A stretch of DNA of 33,766 bases from Candidatus Saccharimonadota bacterium (GTDB taxonomy: Bacteria > Patescibacteriota > Saccharimonadia > Saccharimonadales > UBA10212), in assembly GCA_025934715.1 (NCBI GenBank), contig JAICWR010000006.1, forward strand, positions 1-33,766, read 5' to 3'. The translations under genes and the position numbers were made by a program. A model generated the notes under the pieces. That model was not told where the DNA came from. It made no database searches and saw nothing but the letters and a program-made list of their open reading frames with translations. Of the stretch, positions 27,427 through 33,766 are shown piece by piece; the first letter of the stretch is position 1; every line of letters begins with the position of its first letter.

Positions 27427-28128
27427 TCAGCCAGTCGTGGTAGTTGTGGGCGGTGTTCCCGGAAGGCACGCCTGAGCGGTTTGGACTGGCGCATGAGCGA
27501 TCCTGACCCACCGCTTCTTGTGCCGGTACCTTCCCTGGGCCGTAACCTTGAAGCATTGACCAGGTTGTCCGCTGATCCAAAAGACTGCCCTGGGCAGGTT
27601 CCCCTCGCTGACGTTGACATTCTTCCACATTGGCACACCCTTAACGAAATGCCATTGCAGGTTCGTCTTGGGGATGCGCTTGTGATAGGTGCTCCGGTAG
27701 AAGGCGTCCGTGAAATGGGTCTTGTGGTCGCTGTCCTTCAGCAGTGTGACACCGCCCGACAAAAGCAGCTGCGACCACATAGCCGGAATGATGTCCTTCT
27801 TTCCTAGAACGTGATAGACCACCGATTCCCCGCCCCCGTAGTGAAAACCGATGACGTACTCGGCTTTGATTCCAGTTGAGGTAACTTCCTTCTTGATGGG
27901 ACCGAATATGCCCCAGTTCTCCATCAGCTCTGGGTAATCCTTGGCCCAGTGCGTCTGGGCCAGCGTCCTAGTGCTAGCGGCGTTGGCGTTCATGGTTGCC
28001 GATGCTGTCGTGGCCGCGATGAACGCGGCGCAGATAGCGACAACGGTATGCATGCGGCGGGGAGGCCAAGTGTCCGCAATCGCCCCCCTGGCCAGCCTTA
28101 CAGCCAGCCGTGTCATCTTGCGGCGCAT
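27427..28128 (-). CDS. Secreted hypothetical protein
   Basis: Track ORF starts at GTG 28137; ATG at 28128 has better SD spacing. Signal-peptide-like MHTVVAICAAFIAATTASA, then HWAKDYPELMENWGIFGPIKKEV...YVIGFHYGGGESVVYHVLG. Confidence 0.65.
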   Translation of the reverse strand: MRRKMTRLAVRLARGAIADTWPPRRMHTVVAICAAFIAATTASATMNANAASTRTLAQTHWAKDYPELMENWGIFGPIKKEVTSTGIKAEYVIGFHYGGGESVVYHVLGKKDIIPAMWSQLLLSGGVTLLKDSDHKTHFTDAFYRSTYHKRIPKTNLQWHFVKGVPMWKNVNVSEGNLPRAVFWISGQPGQCFKVTAQGRYRHKKRWVRIAHAPVQTAQACLPGTPPTTTTTG

Positions 28129-28356
28129 TCGCGCCACCCCCTTTCAAGGGCCAGTTAGAGTAGGTTCGGTTGAAAAAGTGCTCCAAAGGCTCGGGGAGCC
28201 ATGGATAATCTCAGTCTCAACCCAAACCCCTTGGTACTTATGTAATACCATCAACAGGGGTAGGAAATCAATTGCTTATGTTTTAAAAACATTCCCTGCC
28301 ACTCTTCTTTATCCAGCAGGGAAAATACTTAACTTGTTAAGTATTCATTAGCGAAA

Positions 28357-28385
28357 TTGCATTAGCCTGCCGGCAGTGCTATAAC
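28357..28385 (+). promoter_or_regulatory. Sigma70-like promoter driving the structured RNA
   Basis: TTGCAT (28357-28362)-17-TATAAC (28380-28385). Confidence 0.5.
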
Positions 28386-28391
28386 TTGAAC

Positions 28392-29054
28392 CAGTATTTG
28401 GAGTGTGGTCCAAAAACAAGTTCTTCGACAAGTTGTCCAAAAGAAATACAGGCTAGTTAGATTAGCGCCCGTTCGATGGCTGCTTGATAGCAAGTTATCG
28501 GACTAGAAGCGCTCCAGGCAGCCCGGGAAAACTACAGCCAGGCGGCAGCCGCCCTTCCCCTTCGCGGTTGTCGCTAAAACTCCGCAGGTGGACGGCCAAC
28601 GACCCCGGGCAGCGGCGGCGGTCACTTGTGCTTTATCGGCAAGTGGCCGCCACCGCAGTTAGCACTTTCTTCGCCCCGCCAGAAGAGACGCTTCGGGCGT
28701 CTCTCCTCCTCTCAGGGGCCCCCAGGGAGCGGCCGCACAGCACGGTCCCGAATCGCAAACGCGGCCGCTCCCCTTCCCAGTCCAAGTCGGCCTCCTCCGG
28801 CCACGGCAGAGGCTGCTTGCTGGCTGCCTGCTGTACAGTAGCCTCTGCCCCTTAAGCTTGCCTGCGACGATGTTGCGGTAGGTGGGAGACACCAACCGTT
28901 TTTGGCGCGGGCAGTGGCGACGGCGTTTTAATGCCCTCACGCTGTTGCCAGCGGCAGCCGGCGAATCGCGGCGCCGGCTGCCGCAAACTTCTTTTCGGAC
29001 AACCAAACCACTACACGGCTTCGCCCCTCAGCCAAATGAGGGGCTTTTTATTTT
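28392..29054 (+). ncRNA. Large multi-stem structured RNA candidate, about 660 nt
   Basis: Promoter upstream, ordered series of 5-13 bp stems (see finding), terminal U-tract hairpin; only implausible low-complexity ORFs inside. Confidence 0.65.
29023..29054 (+). terminator. Rho-independent terminator of the structured RNA
   Basis: GCCCCTCA-GCCAAA-TGAGGGGC followed by TTTTTATTTTTA. Confidence 0.85.
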
Positions 29055-29056
29055 TA

Positions 29057-29650
29057 TTATTCCTCGGCCGCTGATTCTGTCTCAATTTCAGGCTGATTTA
29101 ATTCAGATTCAATGCCATCAAGCCACACTAGGTAGGCATGTTGCCTTACGCTATGCAGGGATTTCACATGCTCGATTAATAGCCCCAGCGGTATCCCTTC
29201 TTCTTTTGACACGCGCTCAAGTATCTCCAGCCGGCAGTCGTGTGGATAGCCAGCCATGACCTTATTAAAAACATTTACAGCCATCCTGTCAGCTATGTCA
29301 TGTCTCCGTTTTTCCTGGACTTCACGAATAATTTCAGATTCAGCTTCCAGATCAATATCAATTTCTCTAGCTCTTTTTAATACAGCCGGCCGGAGATCGC
29401 ACACCCGGCCGCCCTCCGCAAGGTAGATCCTTTCGGCAAATCGGACGATTGCCGATTTTCCAATTATGTAAGATGTACGCCGGCCACGGGTCAAGTCAGT
29501 GTCGTCTAACAACATTTCAGTTTGCTGGGTGTCAACTTCTTCGGACGTATAGGCGACTGAGTTTATCATCGATATCCGCAGAGATTCTTCTATCGGCTTA
29601 CCTCCGTAAAAGTCGGCGGGCCTGACTACTTTCACTAGGGGGGGCGTCAA
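29057..29650 (-). CDS. Hypothetical protein, probably C-terminal part of a frameshifted gene
   Basis: 197-aa ORF overlapping the upstream ORF at a C7 tract; no well-placed start. Confidence 0.55.
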   Translation of the reverse strand: MTPPLVKVVRPADFYGGKPIEESLRISMINSVAYTSEEVDTQQTEMLLDDTDLTRGRRTSYIIGKSAIVRFAERIYLAEGGRVCDLRPAVLKRAREIDIDLEAESEIIREVQEKRRHDIADRMAVNVFNKVMAGYPHDCRLEILERVSKEEGIPLGLLIEHVKSLHSVRQHAYLVWLDGIESELNQPEIETESAAEE

Positions 29651-30053
29651 GCTCCCTCCCCTCGAAACTTAACCCACCTCCAGCCGTAAGATAGCTATCG
29701 ATGGCAACACTGTAGAGTTTTTCGTATTCAAGAACCGGCAAGCCTGCTTGATCGAATGACTCATGTAGGCTTTGTAGCATATCAGTTAGTTGATTCGCGG
29801 CCAGTTCAATTTCTGCCGGGTTATTTATCATTTTTCGAATTATTGCCTCAAGCCAGGCGGCTTTTTGGATATTACTTAGCTTCGGGTGTTCGATAACAGA
29901 TTTCTCAAGATCTTTGAGTCTCTGCTCGGCTTCTTGTCTTAAGCTTTCGATATGCTCAGCATACCTATCAGCCGTAGATTCAGATTCCGTTACCTTACCG
30001 CGCGCAATATACAAAGCTTCTAAAGTAGGATACCTGGGGTCGTTTACATCCAT
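29598..30053 (-). CDS. Hypothetical protein, probably N-terminal part of the same gene
   Basis: 151-aa ORF, ATG start; frame diverges after LSFEGRELDAPP at C7. Confidence 0.6.
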   Translation of the reverse strand: MDVNDPRYPTLEALYIARGKVTESESTADRYAEHIESLRQEAEQRLKDLEKSVIEHPKLSNIQKAAWLEAIIRKMINNPAEIELAANQLTDMLQSLHESFDQAGLPVLEYEKLYSVAIDSYLTAGGGLSFEGRELDAPPSESSQARRLLRR

Positions 30054-30154
30054 TTGACTCCTTTGCAGATTAGTATCCCACCGCTATTGGCACCATTGCA
30101 AGCAATAGCAATTTACAGATTACAAAACCTAGTTGGGTTTAGTTGGCCCTGGCT

Positions 30155-30877
30155 TTAAGATGCGATGGATTCCGAGGGCTCTGGCGGGACTTGGCTTTCT
30201 AGTACTAAACTTGGCTCTGGTTGGTCTTGGTTCTCTAACACTGGCGAGTGGTCGTAAATCAGTTTTAGCGCTGTACTGCCCAAAATCTTAAAATCATATG
30301 TCATCGAGGCGTTTTCAAAATATTTCAAGTCCCGCTTCATCACTTCTTTCCAAACTTCTTTATTGAGATTTATGTATCGGCGGCGATATAACTGGCCGGG
30401 AGAAGTTAAGCCGTGCCTAAATTCTTGGTAACTTTCATACCATTCTTTGAATAACTCGGGCGAGGATTTGGACATATCATCAAGGGTCTCTTGTAGCATC
30501 GGCCTTAGGCCAACTAAGGACAGGTCGCCTTTGGCGACTTGCAAAAGCTGCGGCCATTCATCAATGCCAGATTGCCGTATAACCTGGCCAATAATACTGG
30601 CCCGTGGATCATGCGTGCCATAAGTTTCTAGGTCTGGGCCTTTGGCCCGTTCCCGAATAGTCCGGAACTTTCTCACTTTTAAAGAATCTTCGTCTGGGCC
30701 TATCCTATCCTGAGTGAAGATAGGGTTCCAGGACCGGTGATCTATATCAGAAGCCAATGCCGCAGATCCCGCCAATGGCAATAAGGCAGCTCCAATAATG
30801 AAACCACCCCAGGCATCCAGGCGCCTTTTGTCCTCGCTATGCAAATACTCTGCACCCCGCAGCTGCCTCACAATCAT
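30155..30877 (-). CDS. Bacterial sugar transferase (monotopic phosphoglycosyl transferase family)
   Basis: 240 aa; KRRLDAWGGFIIGAALLPL re-entrant helix, PIFTQDRIGPDEDSLKVRKFRTI, GIDEWPQLLQVAKGDLSLVGLRP. Confidence 0.85.
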   Translation of the reverse strand: MIVRQLRGAEYLHSEDKRRLDAWGGFIIGAALLPLAGSAALASDIDHRSWNPIFTQDRIGPDEDSLKVRKFRTIRERAKGPDLETYGTHDPRASIIGQVIRQSGIDEWPQLLQVAKGDLSLVGLRPMLQETLDDMSKSSPELFKEWYESYQEFRHGLTSPGQLYRRRYINLNKEVWKEVMKRDLKYFENASMTYDFKILGSTALKLIYDHSPVLENQDQPEPSLVLESQVPPEPSESIAS

Positions 30878-30960
30878 TACGAATAGTATCTCATATTATT
30901 TATAATATGTCAATATAAATAAGGAGTAGGGAGGAATTTATATCCCTCCCTACTCCGTAC

Positions 30961-31308
30961 CTAGCTTTTATCTGATGTTTTTTTATTGGTTTTTAAGCCA
31001 GCATAGAACTCTTTTTGGGCCGCTGCGATATCCCAGCCAGCTGAGTTAGACAACTCGCCTTCGACATAGTGCTTAATCTGCGCCCACTGCACCGGGCTGA
31101 ACAGCCGCAGCTTTTGGCTGTAGGTTTCGTTTTCGGTGTTGGGCTTTGGCCCGAATTTGGAAAATTCGATGTATTCTCTGCCCTCGCCGGTCTTACCGTG
31201 ACGGGCGTAAAATTTATTGGCTGAATTTTTGTGCAGCGGGATTTCCAAGTAAACTTCCTCGCCCCACGGCAAAACTTTTACTGCTTGGGTTAGTGTTGAT
31301 TGAGACAT
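30961..31308 (-). CDS. Hypothetical protein
   Basis: 115-aa ORF with SD-like AAGGAG upstream of ATG. Confidence 0.65.
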   Translation of the reverse strand: MSQSTLTQAVKVLPWGEEVYLEIPLHKNSANKFYARHGKTGEGREYIEFSKFGPKPNTENETYSQKLRLFSPVQWAQIKHYVEGELSNSAGWDIAAAQKEFYAGLKTNKKTSDKS

Positions 31309-31364
31309 ATTGAACTCCTTCCGCGCGCCCTGCGGGCGCCGGTTCTTTAAATTATATTGCTAAA

Positions 31365-31396
31365 CAAAAAACCATCCTTCGACTGGCTCAGGATGG
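31365..31396 (-). terminator. Rho-independent terminator in the leader of the 115-aa ORF
   Basis: Minus strand CCATCCT-GAGCCAGTCGA-AGGATGG followed by TTTTTTG. Confidence 0.75.
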
Positions 31397-31478
31397 CCTA
31401 AATCACTTTTGCTCTCATCGTCCTCCTTCTCACGGCTCATTTAGGTGGCAGTCGTACCGTGACTTAAATTATGAGCTT

Positions 31479-31507
31479 ATTTTATGCCCGCCTGAAAGCC
31501 AGCGCAA
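31479..31507 (-). promoter_or_regulatory. Sigma70-like promoter
   Basis: Minus strand TTGCGC (31507-31502)-17-TAAAAT (31484-31479). Confidence 0.5.
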
Positions 31508-31562
31508 CTCCCTAAAACCTTTATGCTTTTTTGACCGCTGTGGCGCATTGTAAATTCCACCA

Positions 31563-31850
31563 TTAAAATTGCCAATAAGAAAATGAGTAAGTTAAAAAAA
31601 TCAGAGCTGTTAATCCTAGGTTAGCTATAAAAGCCAGGATTATAAAAATTGCACTGAAACTCACACGACGTCGCATATCGAGCAATGAAAAAATAATACC
31701 CGCTATAGGAAATATTATTGGAGCCAGTATCAGCCAGTGGTTATTATCTATGTTTTTTACATATTCATTGACTACATCCATAGCAATGAAGCCTAAGGTA
31801 AAAAAAGCAACAGAAAAATACAATTTTTTTATAGGTCTTTTAGTGGGCAT
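31563..31850 (-). CDS. Small membrane protein, hypothetical
   Basis: 95 aa, three hydrophobic segments. Confidence 0.55.
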   Translation of the reverse strand: MPTKRPIKKLYFSVAFFTLGFIAMDVVNEYVKNIDNNHWLILAPIIFPIAGIIFSLLDMRRRVSFSAIFIILAFIANLGLTALIFLTYSFSYWQF

Positions 31851-31937
31851 CCATTAAATGATAATCAACAAATCAACCTTGCGCATCTATTTTATTAGTT
31901 GATATAATTTGACTAATTGTCAATTTGGGTATTTTAC

Positions 31938-33766
31938 ATGCTTAAGTTTAAGAGTGGGCGAGTAGCCCTATGTTTATTTTCACTAACCTGTTTCGCGCTG
32001 GCCGGAGGATTAGTCCGTCTTGCGGCAGCTAATGATAGTTCCCCATGGTTGTCCTCCAACCTGTCCTTAAACAAGCTTGGAGTCGTGTCCGCTACAGATA
32101 TCCCGTCAACACTTTTTGGCGGTGGCAATGTTAATTGTACTGTTGTCTACGACGGTAAGTGCTCAATAGACTCGCCTTACGGCGCAATCTGGAGTAGCTC
32201 GGTTTGGCTTGACGGTAAATGGCGGACAATCAAGGACTATGGCGGCAACAGCTCTAATTTTTTTGCAATCCCCAATTCTGACACCGCTATCACAACCTCG
32301 TCGCCGCCGGGTTTTGGTTCTTATTTATATTTTACCGATGATACATCTCTAGGTTTGACACCGAACTACGTTGTCGGTTCGCCCGATTTAGGCGCCGGCT
32401 TAAGCTACTTTCAGCTTAACCGGCCATACAACAGGAAATTGGCAGATAAAACAGGTAGCCGTTTGGCTGCTGATTTAAACTCTATGGCTTTTTCTGGCGA
32501 CAGCCAGTGGATGGTTGTCACAAGTCCAAACGTCGCAAACCTACGGGTCAATATAATCACTGGAGAAGTTTTACCTTTCGGGAAGACATTAACTTATGGC
32601 TTTGGCCAAAATCCAGTGCCTAAAAACACCATCACTAGTGACGGCCGCTACGCATTGGAGGCCACCCGCGATGCTTCCACCTTTGCAATCTATGACTTAT
32701 CCACCTGCGCGGCGGCGCCTGATTCAATTTCCCGCCCAGTTAGCTGCCAAAGCCGTGAACTACTAAATAGCGGCTATCTGGCCAGCCATATACCAGGCTA
32801 CAGTGGCACAGCATATGCCCGTTTCATTTCCGATAGCACGTTGATGTTCTATGCCAGCTACACTGATGGATCCACTACAAAATATGGGCAATATATTTTA
32901 AGCACAGAGCCTGACAGTACCAGCCAGCAGCAGTACCTAGCCTTGGGAGATTCTTATATTTCAGGCGAGGGTACTTTTGATTATTTAAGCGGAACCGATA
33001 CTGGTGCGAATAAATGCCATCTTTCGCCCTCATCTTATCCATTCCTAATCGGTCGTGATCTGAGTTATGACACTTATAATTCAGTGGCGTGCTCCGGAGC
33101 TACGACAGACGACATCATAAATTCAAGCGACAATTATGATGGCCAAACCAGCTACGGCCTTACCAGGGAAGAATTACAAAACACAGTCCAATTCGATAAT
33201 TTTTTAAACTCTTTTTCGCCCGGTTGGATTAACCAGCTCGAGTTTGTTAAAAAGTATCAGCCCCAAGCAATAACAATCTCTATCGGCGGCAATGATATGG
33301 GATTTTCTAATATTCTTGAACAATGTGTAGCGTTTTGGAAAGCCAACACGTGCTACAGCACGTACGAAGACCGGCTCGAACTAGTGGGCTTAATCAATAA
33401 CACGGTGTTCCCAAATCTGGTAAAGACCTACTCGCTGCTAAAACAGACTGGGCCGGCAAACATGCGCATCTATGCTATCGGCTATCCCCAAATTGCCCTG
33501 CCGGGCGGGGATTGTGCTGTTAATGTCCAGTTAAATAATGACGAGCTAGTCTTCTCGCAGCAGCTTATCAGCTATCTGGATAGCGTAGTTAAGGCAGCGG
33601 CTGACAGGGTTGGAGTCAGGTATGTTGAAGCACAGGATGCTTTGGAAGGACACCGTCTTTGTGAAGCCGGACCAGATTCAATCGCGATGAACGGTATAAC
33701 TGCCGGCAATGACCGTCCCTCAATACTGGGCGGGCCACTTGGCGATGAAAGCTACCATCCGAATAA
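31938..33766 (+). CDS. Secreted SGNH/GDSL hydrolase-like protein, truncated by window end
   Basis: ATG at 31938, open for 609 codons to the window edge; hydrophobic N-terminus; LALGDSYISGEG, ACSGATTDD, SIGGNDMGF, DESYHPN match SGNH blocks. Confidence 0.88.
   Translation, partial: MLKFKSGRVALCLFSLTCFALAGGLVRLAAANDSSPWLSSNLSLNKLGVVSATDIPSTLFGGGNVNCTVVYDGKCSIDSPYGAIWSSSVWLDGKWRTIKDYGGNSSNFFAIPNSDTAITTSSPPGFGSYLYFTDDTSLGLTPNYVVGSPDLGAGLSYFQLNRPYNRKLADKTGSRLAADLNSMAFSGDSQWMVVTSPNVANLRVNIITGEVLPFGKTLTYGFGQNPVPKNTITSDGRYALEATRDASTFAIYDLSTCAAAPDSISRPVSCQSRELLNSGYLASHIPGYSGTAYARFISDSTLMFYASYTDGSTTKYGQYILSTEPDSTSQQQYLALGDSYISGEGTFDYLSGTDTGANKCHLSPSSYPFLIGRDLSYDTYNSVACSGATTDDIINSSDNYDGQTSYGLTREELQNTVQFDNFLNSFSPGWINQLEFVKKYQPQAITISIGGNDMGFSNILEQCVAFWKANTCYSTYEDRLELVGLINNTVFPNLVKTYSLLKQTGPANMRIYAIGYPQIALPGGDCAVNVQLNNDELVFSQQLISYLDSVVKAAADRVGVRYVEAQDALEGHRLCEAGPDSIAMNGITAGNDRPSILGGPLGDESYHPN

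Noticed and set aside
28484-29006. ORFs inside the structured RNA tract (123 aa +, 115 aa -)
   Set aside because: Low-complexity Arg/Pro/Ser/Ala peptides produced by GC-rich hairpins; no recognisable domain or convincing start.
28392-29054. Structured RNA as RNase P RNA, tmRNA or group II intron
   Set aside because: Conserved cores and tRNA-like ends not found on either strand by eye; a formal Rfam search is still needed.

Overview
The window looks like a chromosomal segment from a Patescibacteria/CPR genome, most plausibly Saccharibacteria-like (inferred from gene content). Its backbone is a type IV pilus locus on the minus strand (about 11.3-27.4 kb): pilM, pilN, pilO, pilB, pilT, pilC, pilin, pilD, four minor-pilin-like genes and a 924-aa secreted protein. 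Left of it are a glycosyltransferase, a ferredoxin-reductase-like protein, a CvpA/trypsin-like protease, a Crp/Fnr regulator, four CCA-encoding tRNAs (Gly-CCC, Thr-CGT, Asp-GTC, Arg-CCT), a parvulin-type PPIase, PH-domain proteins, ndk, a GIY-YIG protein and xerC/D. Right of it are hypothetical proteins, a sugar-phosphate transferase, and a secreted SGNH/GDSL hydrolase that runs off the end and is missing from the ORF track. Two signals stand out. (1) Two 411-440 bp units (9943-10353, 15083-15522) each consist of one small four-helix-bundle (S23/IVP-like) gene bounded by inverted arrays of degenerate heptamers. The heptamers differ between the units (YAGGCAN versus GTTTACC), but the architecture is the same. 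A fifth array, of the first type, lies inside the pilD coding sequence. They resemble minimal mobile or repeat-bounded elements with no recombinase of their own. (2) A GC-rich, apparently non-coding tract (about 28.39-29.05 kb, + strand) has a sigma70-like promoter, at least eight stems (several with G-U pairs) and a Rho-independent terminator, so it looks like a large ornate structured RNA that I could not match to rnpB, tmRNA or SRP RNA. Smaller structured candidates lie at the left edge, between tRNA genes, and upstream of the 115-aa ORF. All family calls are from reading motifs; no database searches were run.
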